Source: Kitasatospora sp. NBC_01266 | GTDB taxonomy: Bacteria; Actinomycetota; Actinomycetes; Streptomycetales; Streptomycetaceae | Assembly: GCF_036242395.1 (NCBI RefSeq) | Contig: NZ_CP108458.1 | Location: 5,704,001 to 5,768,000, forward strand | DNA length: 64,000 nt | Direction: 5' to 3' | In this document: one piece after another, positions 51,274 to 61,449 of the stretch | How positions within the stretch are numbered: the stretch's first letter is position 1 | Layout: the number at the start of each line of letters is the position of its first letter | Notes under the pieces: model-generated | Databases searched by the model: none | What the model saw: the letters and a program-made list of their open reading frames with translations, nothing else | Told to the model about the DNA's origin: nothing | Position numbers and translations under genes: made by a program

Positions 51274-52653
51274 TTGAACATCACGACGAGTGCCCGGTTC
51301 AGAAAACGGCTGTTGGTGGCCCCCGCACTGCTGGGCCTCTGCTTCACCGCCGCCTGCTCCAACAGCTCCGGCGGCGGCTCCAGCAGCGCCGGCTCGGCGC
51401 CGCCGCTGACCGGCGACTGCGCCAAGTACCAGCCGTACGCTGGGCATTCCGGGACCACGGTGACCATGTTCGCCTCGATCCTGAGCCCGGAGTCGGACTC
51501 GCTGGAGAAGTCCTGGGCCGAGTTCAGTTCTTGTACCGGGATCAAGATCTCCTACGAGGGCTCCAACGACTTCGAGTCCCAACTCCCGGTCCGGGTCTCC
51601 GGCGGCAACGCCCCGGACCTGGCGGTGATCCCGCAGCCCGGTCTGCTCGACCAGATGGTGAAGACCGGCAAGGTGGTCAAGCCGCCGGCCCAGACGGTGA
51701 CGAACGAGAACCAGTGGGACCCGATCTGGAAGACCTACGGCTCGGTCGACGGGACCTTCTACGCGGCGCCGATGAGCGCCAACATGAAGTCGCTGGTCTG
51801 GTACTCGCCCAAGGCCTTCCAGGCGGCGGGCTACACCGTCCCCAAGACCTGGGCCGACCTGATGGCGCTCAGCGACAGGATCGCCAAGGCCGGCACCAAC
51901 GGCAGCAAGCCCTGGTGCGGCGGCATCGCCTCCGGGACGGCGACCGGCTGGCCGGCCACCGACTGGCTGGAGGAGGTCGTCCTCGGCGGCCAGGGCGCGA
52001 AGGTCTACGACGACTGGGTCAGCCACAAGGTCAAGTTCAGTGATCCGCCGATCATCCAGTCGATGCAGACGGTCGCGGGCTGGATGCAGAACCCGGCCTG
52101 GGTCAACGGCGGGATCGGCGACGTGAAGTCGATCGCCACCACCACCTTCCAGGACGCGGGTGCGCCGATCCTCACCGGCAAGTGCTGGATGCTCCAGCAG
52201 GCCTCGTTCTACGAGGCGCAGTGGCCCAAGGGCACCAAGGTCGGCCCGGACGGCGACGTCTACGCCTTCGCGCTGCCGCCGGTGAACCCGGCGCTCCCGG
52301 CCCCGGTCGAGGGCGGTGGCGAGTTCGTGGCCGCCTTCTCCAACCGGCCCGAGGTGCAGGCGGTGCAGAACTACCTCTCCACGGCGGACTGGGCAGCCAG
52401 CCGGGTCAAGGTCGCGCCTGGCTGGGTCTCGGCCAACCACGGCGTGGACCAGAGCCTCTACACCGACCCGATCGACCAGCTCTCCGCCAAGGCGCTGACC
52501 GACAGCACCGCCGCCTTCCGGTTCGACGCCTCGGACATGATGCCCGCGGCGGTCGGCTCGGGCGAGGAGTGGACGGCGTTCACCGCCTGGTTCGCGGAGG
52601 GCGAGCCGATCCCGAAGGTGGCCGCGGACGTCGACAGCGCCTGGCCGCAGTAG
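51274..52653 (+). CDS. Carbohydrate ABC transporter substrate-binding lipoprotein
   Basis: The 459-residue protein has a lipoprotein signal (FRKRLLVAPALLGLCFTAAC, lipid Cys about 28), a Ser/Gly linker and a family 1 solute-binding fold (FESQLPVRVSGGNAPDLAVI, KPWCGGIASGTATGWPATDW). The motif style and the paired permeases resemble alpha-glucoside (AglE) systems; the sugar is not proven. TTG 51274 follows GCAGGAGA; upstream in-frame starts to 51121 would pass through the promoter and leader. Confidence 0.87.
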   Translation: MNITTSARFRKRLLVAPALLGLCFTAACSNSSGGGSSSAGSAPPLTGDCAKYQPYAGHSGTTVTMFASILSPESDSLEKSWAEFSSCTGIKISYEGSNDFESQLPVRVSGGNAPDLAVIPQPGLLDQMVKTGKVVKPPAQTVTNENQWDPIWKTYGSVDGTFYAAPMSANMKSLVWYSPKAFQAAGYTVPKTWADLMALSDRIAKAGTNGSKPWCGGIASGTATGWPATDWLEEVVLGGQGAKVYDDWVSHKVKFSDPPIIQSMQTVAGWMQNPAWVNGGIGDVKSIATTTFQDAGAPILTGKCWMLQQASFYEAQWPKGTKVGPDGDVYAFALPPVNPALPAPVEGGGEFVAAFSNRPEVQAVQNYLSTADWAASRVKVAPGWVSANHGVDQSLYTDPIDQLSAKALTDSTAAFRFDASDMMPAAVGSGEEWTAFTAWFAEGEPIPKVAADVDSAWPQ

Positions 52654-52769
52654 GCAGCGGGCGCGGGTGGGCGCCTGCTTAGGCACCGCCCGTGCCCGCC
52701 CGCGCTGGGCCCGCGTGCCAGCCCGTGCTTGTCGCAAGGACGTCCGCTCGTCGGAAGGACCTCGCTCGC

Positions 52770-53777
52770 ATGCCTGTGACCAGTCCTCTCTTCGCCGATT
52801 CGGCCTGGAACGACGCCGCGATCAAGCTGGGCAACAGCTTCGGCGCGATCGCCGGCTTCCTGGGCATCCTGCTGGTGGTCTTCTTCGTGGCGGGCCGGGC
52901 GACCGGCCGCCTCGGCCGCCCGCTCGCCATCGCGGTCTTCCTCGGCCCGGCGGTGCTGCTGCTCCTGGTGGGCCTGGTGGCACCGCTGGTCCGGACGGTC
53001 TACCTCAGCTTCCGCAACGACGACAGCAGCAGGTTCCTCGGATTCAAGAACTACGGCTGGGCCCTCACCACCGACTCGATCCACCAGGTGCTGCTCAACA
53101 CCGCGCTCTGGCTGGTGGTCGCCCCCGTGGTGGCCACCGGCCTCGGACTGGTGCTGGCACTGCTGGTGGACCGGATGCGCTGGCAGTCGCTCTACAAGTC
53201 GCTGATCTTCATGCCGATGGCGATCTCGCTGGTCGGCGCCAGCATCATCTGGAAGTTCGTCTACGACACCCGGGACTCCGCCCAGGCGCAGATCGGCCTG
53301 CTCAGCCAAGTGGCGATCTGGCTGGGCTGGCGGAACCCGCCGAACTGGATCCTGTCCCACCCGCTGAACAACTTCCTGCTGATGGTGGTCATGGTCTGGG
53401 TGCAGACCGGATTCGCCATGGTGGTCCTCTCGGCGGCGATCAAGGCGATCCCCGACGAGGTGACCGAGGCCGCCCGGCTCGACGGCGCGAGCGGGCTGCG
53501 GCTCTTCTGGTACGTCACGGTGCCGATGATCCGCACCACGCTGGTCGTGGTGCTGACCACCGTCATGATCGTCACGCTGAAGGCCTTCGACATCGTCCGC
53601 ACCATGACCGGGGGCAACTTCGGCACCCAGGTCCTGGCCAACGAGATGTACTCGCAGTCCTTCGTGCAGTTCAACGTCGGCCGGGGCAGCGCGCTCGCGG
53701 TGATCCTCTTCATCGCGGTGCTCCCGCTGGTCGGCTACAACATCGTCCAACTGCGCAAGGAGCGGGCCACCCGATGA
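52770..53777 (+). CDS. Sugar ABC transporter permease (AglF-like)
   Basis: The 335-residue MalF-type permease has an N-terminal helix outside the core, about six further helices and the ATPase-contact EAA loop EAARLDGASGLRLFWYVTVP. It ends in the AglF-like NVGRGSALAVILFIAVLPLV. ATG 52770 has GGAAGGA 11 bases upstream. Its stop overlaps the next start (ATGA). Confidence 0.9.
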   Translation: MPVTSPLFADSAWNDAAIKLGNSFGAIAGFLGILLVVFFVAGRATGRLGRPLAIAVFLGPAVLLLLVGLVAPLVRTVYLSFRNDDSSRFLGFKNYGWALTTDSIHQVLLNTALWLVVAPVVATGLGLVLALLVDRMRWQSLYKSLIFMPMAISLVGASIIWKFVYDTRDSAQAQIGLLSQVAIWLGWRNPPNWILSHPLNNFLLMVVMVWVQTGFAMVVLSAAIKAIPDEVTEAARLDGASGLRLFWYVTVPMIRTTLVVVLTTVMIVTLKAFDIVRTMTGGNFGTQVLANEMYSQSFVQFNVGRGSALAVILFIAVLPLVGYNIVQLRKERATR

Positions 53778-54730
53778 GCAGTCAGGCGTCCGACCAGCCG
53801 GCCCTGTCCACCGCCCGGCCGCTGCCCGCGGTCAAGGCCGTCCGCAAGTCGTTCAGCAGTCCGCTCGGCTCGCTCTTCGTCATCGTGGTCACGATCCTCT
53901 GGACGATCCCGACCTTCGGGCTGCTCGCGACCTCGCTGCGGCCGCAGCAGCAGGTGGCCGACAGCGGCTGGTGGAACGTCTTCGCCCACCCGGACCTGGT
54001 CCTCTCCAACTACCACACCGTCCTGTTCGACGGCGGATTCGGCGTCCAGGGCGGGCTGCTGCCGTACCTGGTCAACTCGCTGGCGATCACCGTCCCGGCC
54101 ACCGTCTTCCCGCTGGTGCTGGCCGCGATGGCCGCCTACGCGCTGGCCTGGGTGCGGTTCCGGGGGAGCGACACGCTCTTCTTCCTGATCTTCGCGCTGC
54201 AGGTGGTGCCGCTGCAGATGGCCCTGATCCCGCTGCTCCAACTCTTCTCGGGCGGCGCCCATCTGGGCAGGCTGACCATCATCCCGAAGCTCGACCTGAG
54301 CGGGACCTACGCGCCGGTCTGGCTGGCGCACACCATGTTCGCGCTGCCGCTGGCCACCTTCCTGCTGCACAACTTCATCTCGCAGCTGCCCCGCGACCTG
54401 ATGGAGGCGGCGGTGGTCGACGGAGCCTCGCACTTCAAGATCTTCCGGTCCATCGTGCTACCGCTCTGCGCGCCCGCGCTGGCTTCCTTCGCGATCTTCC
54501 AGTTCCTCTGGGTCTGGAACGACCTGCTGGTGGCCCTGACCTTCGCCGGCGGAACGCCCGAGGTGGCCCCGATGACCGTCCGGCTGGCCCAGCTCACCGG
54601 TTCCTTCGGCGGCCACTGGGAGGTGCTGACGGCGGGGGCGTTCCTGTCGATCATCATCCCGCTGGTGGTCTTCTTCGGACTGCAGCGGTACTTCGTGCGC
54701 GGGCTGCTGGCGGGATCGGTCAAGGGCTGA
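53774..54730 (+). CDS. Sugar ABC transporter permease (AglG-like)
   Basis: The 318-residue MalG-type permease has six predicted helices and the EAA loop MEAAVVDGASHFKIFRSIVL. No ATP-binding subunit follows; Streptomyces importers of this family commonly share the ATPase MsiK encoded elsewhere, so absence is expected. Confidence 0.9.
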   Translation: MSSQASDQPALSTARPLPAVKAVRKSFSSPLGSLFVIVVTILWTIPTFGLLATSLRPQQQVADSGWWNVFAHPDLVLSNYHTVLFDGGFGVQGGLLPYLVNSLAITVPATVFPLVLAAMAAYALAWVRFRGSDTLFFLIFALQVVPLQMALIPLLQLFSGGAHLGRLTIIPKLDLSGTYAPVWLAHTMFALPLATFLLHNFISQLPRDLMEAAVVDGASHFKIFRSIVLPLCAPALASFAIFQFLWVWNDLLVALTFAGGTPEVAPMTVRLAQLTGSFGGHWEVLTAGAFLSIIIPLVVFFGLQRYFVRGLLAGSVKG

Positions 54731-54818
54731 GGAGCACCCGCCGTAGGGTTGGAGTTGCGCGGCCCGCCGGCTGCTCCTCCTGTCGCCCTGGCCGCTCGAG
54801 TCGAAACGGACCCCTCCG

Positions 54819-55499
54819 ATGCCCTACCAGCCACCCACCCACAGCGTGGAGCGCTCGCTGCGTCGCACCGGCGCGACGCTCGTCGTCGGTCTGGACGAGG
54901 TGGGGCGCGGTGCCTGGGCCGGTCCGGTGACGGTCGGCGCGGCCGTGACCGGACTGCGCCGCCCGCCCGAGGGGCTGACCGACTCCAAGCTGCTGACCCC
55001 GCGCCGCCGGGAGGAGTTGGCGCCGTTGCTGGCGGACTGGGTCACGGCCTACGCGCTGGGCCAGGCTTCCTCCGTCGAGTGTGACGAACTGGGCATGACC
55101 GCGGCGCTGCGGCTGGCCGCACTGCGGGCGCTGGAGGCGCTCCCGGTCCGCCCCGACGCGGTGATCCTGGACGGCAAGCACGACTACCTCGGCGGCCCGT
55201 GGCGGGTGCGGACCGTGATCAAGGGTGACCAGAGCTGTGTCTGCGTCGCGGCCGCCTCCGTCCTCGCCAAGGTGCACCGGGACGGGCAGATGGCCGAGCT
55301 GGCGCCGGAGTTCCCGGCCTTCGGCTTCGAGGCCAACGCCGGATATCCCTCACCGGTGCACCGGGCGGCGCTGGAGGAGTTCGGTCCCACCGAACACCAC
55401 CGGCTCTCCTGGGCGTTCATGGACGCGCTGCCGCGCTGGAGCCACCTCAAGCGCTCGCGAATCACGGACGACGGCGAACAGCTCACTCTTGGCTTCTGA
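54819..55499 (+). CDS. rnhB: Ribonuclease HII
   Basis: The 226-residue enzyme cuts at ribonucleotides embedded in DNA. Catalytic signature [20 protein letters not shown] holds the DE pair; the further acidic residue is in [10 protein letters not shown], and [20 protein letters not shown] is the family C-terminal block. A TAGGGT -10-like box lies about 75 bases upstream. Short gap to an unknown gene on the same strand. Confidence 0.95.
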   Translation: MPYQPPTHSVERSLRRTGATLVVGLDEVGRGAWAGPVTVGAAVTGLRRPPEGLTDSKLLTPRRREELAPLLADWVTAYALGQASSVECDELGMTAALRLAALRALEALPVRPDAVILDGKHDYLGGPWRVRTVIKGDQSCVCVAAASVLAKVHRDGQMAELAPEFPAFGFEANAGYPSPVHRAALEEFGPTEHHRLSWAFMDALPRWSHLKRSRITDDGEQLTLGF

Positions 55500-55600
55500 C
55501 TGTTCATCAGGAATACGCCGCGGCGGCACGTTCCGCTGATCGGGTCGACGGTTCGCCGCCCAACAGGTGGGGCGCCCGTGCGCATCCGACCGGCATTTGA

Positions 55601-55606
55601 TAGATA
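55601..55606 (+). promoter_or_regulatory. Possible -10 for leaderless 55614 gene
   Basis: TAGATA in an A/T-rich patch, 7 bases before ATG 55614; no ribosome site is visible (TCCGGGT). Confidence 0.35.
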
Positions 55607-55613
55607 TCCGGGT

Positions 55614-56330
55614 ATGCCTGTCTTCCCCGAGGAGCCGGAGATTCACGAGAGCATCCCGGGCCCCGGCGTTCCCTTCCCCCGCGAGTCGGACGCACAAGCC
55701 CCCAGTACGCCTGCCACCGGCAGCGTGTCCCCTGTCACCCCTGTCACCCCTATCGTCCACGGGTCCGCCGTTCCCACCCCGGCGACCGCCGCGGTACCCG
55801 GCCCGCGCCCGGGCCCGCCGGGTCCGGCCGTCCCGCGGCCCGGCGCACCCAAACCCGGTCCGCGACCGCGGGTCCCCAAGCCCGGTCCGCGACCGGTTCC
55901 GGTCGGCCCTGCCGTCCAGCTGGTGCCGGCCGCCCCGGGCAGTTCCCCGGAAAGCGCCTTGGAAATCGCCTTGGCACAGGCTGACGAGGCGGTGGACCTG
56001 CTGCTGGAGTCGGGGCGCGCGCCCGGCGACATCCTCGTGCTGACCGCCGGTCGGCCGCACCCTTGGCAGCAGCACGAGTTGTCCTTCGGCGAGGGCCGGT
56101 ACTGGGCGCAACTCACCGAGGCCGCCGATGTGTTCTACGCGGACCTGGCGCTGACCCGCCCGGCCCGGCGCGAGGTGGTCGTCCTGGTGCTGGAGGCCGC
56201 CGACCGCGATCGCGCGGTGCTCGCGGTCGAGAAGGCGCGGACCCATGCGGTCTCGCTGCTGGTGGTCTGCGGTGCGACCGGGCAGCTGACCGACGCGGAC
56301 GTCGTCCAGGGGCAGCCGGTCCCGGCCTGA
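55614..56330 (+). CDS. Conserved protein with Pro-rich linker and UvrD C-terminal-like domain
   Basis: The 238-residue protein has ~110 residues of Pro-rich, disordered sequence with a duplicated KPGPRP unit, then a compact domain (SALEIALAQADEAVDLLLES, ILVLTAGRPHPWQQHELSFG, DVFYADLALTRPARREVVVL, AVSLLVVCGAT). That block recalls the C-terminal region of UvrD/NERD-type helicases, where a similar 'ILVLTTG-HP' segment precedes VxVA and LLVVCG, but no ATPase motifs remain. I do not assign a function. Position between rnhB and recQ suggests a nucleic-acid role. Confidence 0.65.
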   Translation: MPVFPEEPEIHESIPGPGVPFPRESDAQAPSTPATGSVSPVTPVTPIVHGSAVPTPATAAVPGPRPGPPGPAVPRPGAPKPGPRPRVPKPGPRPVPVGPAVQLVPAAPGSSPESALEIALAQADEAVDLLLESGRAPGDILVLTAGRPHPWQQHELSFGEGRYWAQLTEAADVFYADLALTRPARREVVVLVLEAADRDRAVLAVEKARTHAVSLLVVCGATGQLTDADVVQGQPVPA

Positions 56331-56337
56331 GCACGGT

Positions 56338-56377
56338 AGCCGCGGTGCGACAGGCCTCCAATGCTGTCGCCGCGGCT
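56338..56377. terminator. Hairpin between convergent genes
   Basis: AGCCGCGG-TG-CGACAG and CTGTCG-CCGCGGCT pair with a two-base bulge around a 10-base loop, just after the 55614 gene stop. Confidence 0.5.
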
Positions 56378-56463
56378 CGGCCGGGCCGGGGAGCCGGGTG
56401 GGCCGGTCCGGCTCGGCCGACCAGGTCCGGCCTGCCGGCCCTGCCGACCTTTCCGGCCGTCGG

Positions 56464-57114
56464 TCAGCGGGCGACGTGGCGGATCGGACCTGGGCTTGCC
56501 GCGCTGCCGGTCGACCAGGGCAGCGCCGTTCGGGTCCGCTCCGCCGCCGGCCGGACACTCGGGGCGCTGCGCCGCGGTAGTTCGGAGACCGTGTGCACGG
56601 TGTGCTCGGACCAGGAGCCCGCATGCGGCGTACGGCCGCAGCGAGCCTCGCCGAGCACCTGCCAGCCGCTCGCGGTCAGCGTGAGGAAGGCTCCGCAGCG
56701 CAGGCCGTGCAACGAGGCGGCGTCGCGCAACGCCCACATCCAGGCGCCGTCCTGCTCGGTCCAGCCGGACGCACCGTCACGGCAGCAGAGCAGCACGGCG
56801 GTGCGCCGCGGTGCGGACAGCCGTAGGTCGTGTGCGGTCACCCGGCGTAACTGGGTGAGCAGGGCGTTGCGCAGCGGCCAGCCGTCCGTGACCGGGGGGC
56901 GCAGCGTGACAGAGGCGGAGGCGACCACGCGATGGTCGATGTCCACGACCGCGACCACGCTGGTTCCGGGTTGCGGCAGATGACGCCGGTGCAGATCGAC
57001 GACCAGGTCCCGCGGGTCGCGCAGGAGCGGGACGCCCGCGCCCGACCAGGTCTCCAGGTCGATGCGCCGACCCGTGCCGGAGGAGAGCTGGCCGCGGCCG
57101 ACACCGTGGACCAT
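56464..57114 (-). CDS. Conserved actinobacterial protein, unknown function
   Basis: A 216-residue protein with no membrane segment or signal (MVHGVGRGQLSSGTGRRIDL, then LVVDLHRRHLPQPGTSVVAV, LLCCRDGASGWTEQDGAWMW). It has alternating strand/helix character with several Cys and Trp but no motif I can name. ATG 57114 has an excellent AAGGAGG ribosome site. It lies downstream of recQ on the same strand, separated by 347 bases. Confidence 0.6.
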   Translation of the reverse strand: MVHGVGRGQLSSGTGRRIDLETWSGAGVPLLRDPRDLVVDLHRRHLPQPGTSVVAVVDIDHRVVASASVTLRPPVTDGWPLRNALLTQLRRVTAHDLRLSAPRRTAVLLCCRDGASGWTEQDGAWMWALRDAASLHGLRCGAFLTLTASGWQVLGEARCGRTPHAGSWSEHTVHTVSELPRRSAPSVRPAAERTRTALPWSTGSAASPGPIRHVAR

Positions 57115-57461
57115 CGTCCTCCTTCCCGGCGATCGAGCGCCTGGGCACATGAGTACGCCGAATTCCGGTCCTTGGGACCAGTGACTGGGTACGGTGCAAT
57201 TCTCACGTCAGATGGCCGGAGCGGCAACGATGAACTGGTGAATAGCGCCCTAAAGCAGGGGGTATGCCGGATATATTCCCTGGATGGCTCAAGCCCTGTT
57301 CGTCTCTCCAGGACCACCCGAGTCACTGGTTCCCCAGGGCACCCCGCTCGATCACCGCTGTTCGATCACCTCCGCTTGCTCACCTTGATCACCTTGCTCC
57401 CCTTGATCGCGTCGGTCGGGTCGGTCGCCTCTGCTCAGTCAGCACGATCAGTCGTGCCCGG
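57115..57461. other. 347-base gap between recQ and the 56464 gene
   Basis: Contains degenerate CACCTTGATC-like direct repeats near 57380-57410 and lower G/C around 57180-57280, but no clear promoter, hairpin or coding frame that I can support. Confidence 0.4.
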
Positions 57462-59687
57462 TCACCCCTGAACGGCCAGGACGAGTGGCAGTACAGCCTG
57501 TGCACCGGCCCGGCGGAGCAGTCGGGCGGCCACCGTCATCGTCCAGCCGCTGTCGACCAGGTCGTCCACGAGCAGCACCGGGCCCGTGGCAGCTGCCAGC
57601 GACCGGGCCAGGTCGTCGGACAGCACCAGAGCGCCGGCCAGCGAGTGCAGTCGCTGCGCGCTGTTGCTGCGCGCGCCATGCGGGGGACGGCCGTCGACGT
57701 ACTCGATCCGGCCGAGCAGCGGCAGCCGGCCGATCTCCGCGATCCGCGCTCCCAACGTGCTCACCAGCTGCGGACGGGAGGCGGATGCCATGGTGACCAC
57801 ACCGACCGGGCGGCCGGTCTCTGGCTCGCTCGCGGCCCAGCCGCCGGGGCCGCGAGCCCAGTCGGCCAGAACCGTGACCAGCGCGTCCAACAGGTCAGCG
57901 GGCACCGGGCCGTCCGGTGCGCCCTCGGCCAGCAGGGTCCGCAGTCGCCCGCCCCAGCCGATGTCGGAGAGGCGGCCGAGGGCCCGGCCGACCTGCGCCT
58001 GCTCGTCGGCCGGGATCCGGCCCTTGAGCGGCACGCCGAGCGAGTCCATCCCGGTGGGCCACAGTCGGCGCGGCTCGAAGCTGACGCCGGGCCGGCCCAG
58101 CGCGGCCCGCGCGGCGTCGAGCGCCTGTGCTGAGACCGCCTCGCTGTGCCGGGGACCGGCACAGACGTCGCAGCGCCCGCACGGCGCGGCCTGCTCGTCG
58201 TCAAGCTGACGGCGAAGGAACTCCATCCGGCAGTGGCCGCCGGCGGCGTACTCGCGCATGGCCTGCTGCTCGTCCGCCCTGGCCTGGGCGACCTTGGCGT
58301 AGCGTTCGCCGTCGTAGGACCAGGGCTCCCCGGTGGCCAGCCAGCCGCCGCGCACCCGGTGCACCGCGCCGTCCACGTCCAGGACCTTGAGCATGGTCTC
58401 CAGCCGGGCCCGGCGCAGGTCGACCCGGGCCTCCAGCGCGGCCGTGGAGAGCGCTCGCCCGGCCTCGGCCAGCGCACCGAGGGTCCGCCTGACCTGCTCC
58501 TCGGGAGGGAAGCCGAGCGAGGCGAAGTACCGCCAGATCGCTTCGTCCTCGCGCCCGGGCAGCAGCAGGACCTCGGCGCGGTCCACCCCGCGCCCGGCGC
58601 GGCCGACCTGCTGGTAGTAGGCGATCGGCGAGCCGGGGGACCCCAGGTGAACCACGAAACCGAGGTCGGGCTTGTCGAAACCCATGCCCAGCGCCGAGGT
58701 GGCCACCAGGGCCTTCACCCGGTTGGCCAGCAGATCGGCCTCGGCCCCGCGGCGCTCGGCGTCCTCGGTCCGGCCCGAATAGGAGGCGACCGCGAAGCCT
58801 CGACCGCGCAGGAAGTCGGTCACCTCCTCGGCGGCGGCCACCGTCAGCGTGTAGATGATGCCCGAGCCCGGCAATTCGTCCAGGTGGTCGGCGAGCCAGC
58901 CCAGGCGATGGGCCGGATCGGGCAGCGAGAGTACCGAGAGGCTGAGGCTCTCGCGGTCGAGCGGGCCGCGCAGCACCAGCGCGCGACCGTCGGAACCACC
59001 GGTGCCCAACTGCTCGGCGACGTCCGCGGTGACCCGGGCGTTGGCCGTGGCGGTGGTCGCCAGCACCGGGACGCCGGGGGAGAGGTCGGCCAGCATGGTG
59101 CGCAGTCGGCGGTAGTCGGGCCGGAAGTCATGGCCCCAGTCGGAGATGCAGTGCGCTTCGTCGACCACCAGCAGGCCGGTCGAGGCGGCGAGTTTGGGCA
59201 GCACCTGGTCACGGAACTCGGGGTTGTTCAGCCGCTCCGGGCTCACCAGCAGGATGTCCACCGTGCCGGCCGCGACCTCGGCCTGGATCTCCTCCCACTC
59301 CTGTGGGTTGGCCGAGTTGATCGTGCGGGCGTGGATCCCGGCCCGCGCGGCCGAATCCACCTGGTTGCGCATGAGCGCGAGCAGGGGCGACACGATCACG
59401 GTGGGTCCGGCGCCGCCGGACCGCAGCAGCGCGGTGGCGATGAAGTAGACGGCCGACTTGCCCCAGCCGGTGCGCTGCACGACCAGGGCCCGGCGGTGGT
59501 CGACCACCAGGGCCTCGATGGCAAGCCACTGGTCCTCACGCAGCTTGGCCTGCGGCCCGGCGAGCTCGCGCAGCACCGCCTCGGCGCGCTCTCGGGCTGC
59601 GCCGCGGTCGACGGCGGCGTGGTCGGTGGCGGCGCGGTCGGAGCCGGGCTGGTCCGGGGTGCGCATCGGCTGGTCCATGGCCTCCAT
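57462..59687 (-). CDS. recQ: RecQ-family DNA helicase with C-terminal phosphoribosyltransferase-like domain
   Basis: The 741-residue protein has a RecQ core: Walker [23 protein letters not shown] box [20 protein letters not shown], motif [22 protein letters not shown], and zinc-binding cysteines in HCRMEFL...CGRCDVCAG. The HRDC domain is missing; instead the last ~190 residues end in a PRTase-type loop [20 protein letters not shown], as in ComF/PRTase proteins. This fusion occurs in other streptomycetes. ATG 59687 (MEAMDQPMR) is chosen; ATG 59678 and 59666 are alternatives. Divergent from the DUF4192 gene across a DnaA-box cluster. Confidence 0.9.
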   Translation of the reverse strand: MEAMDQPMRTPDQPGSDRAATDHAAVDRGAARERAEAVLRELAGPQAKLREDQWLAIEALVVDHRRALVVQRTGWGKSAVYFIATALLRSGGAGPTVIVSPLLALMRNQVDSAARAGIHARTINSANPQEWEEIQAEVAAGTVDILLVSPERLNNPEFRDQVLPKLAASTGLLVVDEAHCISDWGHDFRPDYRRLRTMLADLSPGVPVLATTATANARVTADVAEQLGTGGSDGRALVLRGPLDRESLSLSVLSLPDPAHRLGWLADHLDELPGSGIIYTLTVAAAEEVTDFLRGRGFAVASYSGRTEDAERRGAEADLLANRVKALVATSALGMGFDKPDLGFVVHLGSPGSPIAYYQQVGRAGRGVDRAEVLLLPGREDEAIWRYFASLGFPPEEQVRRTLGALAEAGRALSTAALEARVDLRRARLETMLKVLDVDGAVHRVRGGWLATGEPWSYDGERYAKVAQARADEQQAMREYAAGGHCRMEFLRRQLDDEQAAPCGRCDVCAGPRHSEAVSAQALDAARAALGRPGVSFEPRRLWPTGMDSLGVPLKGRIPADEQAQVGRALGRLSDIGWGGRLRTLLAEGAPDGPVPADLLDALVTVLADWARGPGGWAASEPETGRPVGVVTMASASRPQLVSTLGARIAEIGRLPLLGRIEYVDGRPPHGARSNSAQRLHSLAGALVLSDDLARSLAAATGPVLLVDDLVDSGWTMTVAARLLRRAGAQAVLPLVLAVQG

Positions 59688-59730
59688 GTAACCCTGTCGG
59701 ACCGACGCGGGGCGAACCGGAGACCAGATC

Positions 59731-59810
59731 TGTGGACAACTCGGCTGCCGACAGGCCGGGTTCACTCGGCCGGGGCAATCGGTCTGTCCACAGGGGCCGG
59801 GTTGTCCACA
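59731..59810. promoter_or_regulatory. Cluster of three DnaA boxes between recQ and DUF4192 gene
   Basis: TGTGGACAA (59731-59739, i.e. TTGTCCACA on minus), CTGTCCACA (59784-59792) and TTGTCCACA (59802-59810) match the preferred Streptomyces DnaA box, two of them perfectly, within 80 bases of the 174-base divergent promoter region. Confidence 0.75.
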
Positions 59811-59861
59811 GCCGGCGGGAAATTTCCGCTGGACGGTCGCGGACGGACGCACTCTTCCGTC

Positions 59862-61448
59862 ATGACACACGACGACCCGACCACCACCTCCCACCTCCGC
59901 CTCCCCGGGCGCCAGCCGGTGCGGATGCGCGGCCCCGCGGACATGGCCGCGATGCTGCCCTACCTGATCGGCTTCTATCCGGACGACAGCATCGTCGCGG
60001 TCGGCCTGCACGGCCCGGCCGCCCGGCAGGGCGGGGCGATCCGCCTCGACATCCCCGAGAACCCCGTCGAGTGGCCGCGGATCGCCGGCGAGCTCGTGGA
60101 GCTCCTGATCGCCCTCTCCGAGCAGCGGGACGAGCGTCCGGACGCGGTCCTGCTCTACCTGGTCCGAGATCCGGAACCCGGAGCCGACCCGGTCATGGCC
60201 CAGCTGCGCCCGCTGGCCGGCCACCTGCTCGAGGCCGCCGGCGCGTTCGGTCTGCAGGTCAGGGAGGCGCTCTGCCTCTCCGGTGGCCGCTGGTGGTCCT
60301 TCCTCTGCACGGACCCGGCCTGCTGCGACTTCGACGGCACCGCGGTGTTCACGGGCCGGGATCCGGGTGCGGCGGTCGTCGCCGCCACCTACGCGGGCCT
60401 TGCACCGCGTGGCAGCCGCAAGGCCATCGCTGCCGCGCTCGCCCCGATCGACTCAGCGCTCGCCGATCCGCAGCGCCATGCCCTGGAGCGGGAAATGGGC
60501 AGGCTGGTCCAGAGTCTGACCGAGCCGCACGGCGAGCGGCGGGAGATGGCGGCCATCGACCGGCTGATCGCCCAGGCCATGGCCGAGTCCCGCTCCGGTC
60601 CGCCGAAGCTGGACGACGATCAGACCGCCCGACTGATCGTCGGTCTGCAGAACCGGAACAACCGCGACCGCGGTGCCGAGTACGCCGAGCCGGACGAACT
60701 CGTCGCCGCCCAACATCTGTGGCGCTTCCTCGCTCGGCGCTGCGTGCCGCCCTACCACGAGTTCGCGAAGGCACCGCTGACCCTGCTGGCCTGGACGTCG
60801 TGGCTGGCCGGAGACAGTGCGACGAGTCGGGTCGCACTGGCCGGCGCACTCGACCTGGACCCCTCTTACACGTTGGCGGACCTGCTCTACCACTCGCTCA
60901 ACGGCGGGTTGGAGCCGGAGGGCCTGCTTCGAGTTGTCCGTAGGGAGCGCGCCCGCCGGATGGCCGGGAGTGACCGGGGTGCAGAGGCTGACGCATCATC
61001 AGAGACTGCTCTTTCCAGTGGTGCTGGCGGTCCGTCTGAGTCGGCCGGGCCACCCGAGGCGGCGCAGCGGCCAACAGCGCCCGCCGCTCCGGTCGGGTCG
61101 GCCGGCGGGTCCGGTTCCCCTGCGGTGCCGCGTCGCAAGGCCGGCGGCCGACGGGGGCGCCGGCGCCGGAGCGGGCACGGTGCCGACTCCGCAGCCGGGC
61201 CGAGCACCGTGCAGGGGCCGCCGCCGGCCGTCGACCGTGGCCTGATCCCGCCTCAGCGCGGCGCGCACGGTTCTGGCGAGTCCCGCCCGCCCGCCACTGC
61301 GGCCCCGCCTCCTGCTCCCGACCAGCCCTCGGGCGGAGCCGCGCCTCCGCCCGAGGCGGCCCGGAGCCGCTTCGCCGGACTCCTGCGGCGCGACGGCCGC
61401 CACGGCGTCCGCAAGACCAGCACCAGCACCAGCACGATCGGAGCCTGA
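59862..61448 (+). CDS. DUF4192 family protein
   Basis: The 528-residue protein has the actinobacterial DUF4192 domain over about residues 10-370 ([60 protein letters not shown]) followed by a ~150-residue Arg/Pro/Gly-rich disordered tail. DUF4192 proteins have no established function. ATG 59862 begins right after low-bias intergenic sequence. It is divergent from recQ and shares the DnaA-box region. Confidence 0.85.
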   Translation: MTHDDPTTTSHLRLPGRQPVRMRGPADMAAMLPYLIGFYPDDSIVAVGLHGPAARQGGAIRLDIPENPVEWPRIAGELVELLIALSEQRDERPDAVLLYLVRDPEPGADPVMAQLRPLAGHLLEAAGAFGLQVREALCLSGGRWWSFLCTDPACCDFDGTAVFTGRDPGAAVVAATYAGLAPRGSRKAIAAALAPIDSALADPQRHALEREMGRLVQSLTEPHGERREMAAIDRLIAQAMAESRSGPPKLDDDQTARLIVGLQNRNNRDRGAEYAEPDELVAAQHLWRFLARRCVPPYHEFAKAPLTLLAWTSWLAGDSATSRVALAGALDLDPSYTLADLLYHSLNGGLEPEGLLRVVRRERARRMAGSDRGAEADASSETALSSGAGGPSESAGPPEAAQRPTAPAAPVGSAGGSGSPAVPRRKAGGRRGRRRRSGHGADSAAGPSTVQGPPPAVDRGLIPPQRGAHGSGESRPPATAAPPPAPDQPSGGAAPPPEAARSRFAGLLRRDGRHGVRKTSTSTSTIGA

Positions 61449-61449
61449 C

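Noticed and set aside
57360-57420. Short CACCTTGATC-like repeats considered as CRISPR or regulatory array
   Set aside because: Too few, too short and irregular in spacing; no cas genes in the window.
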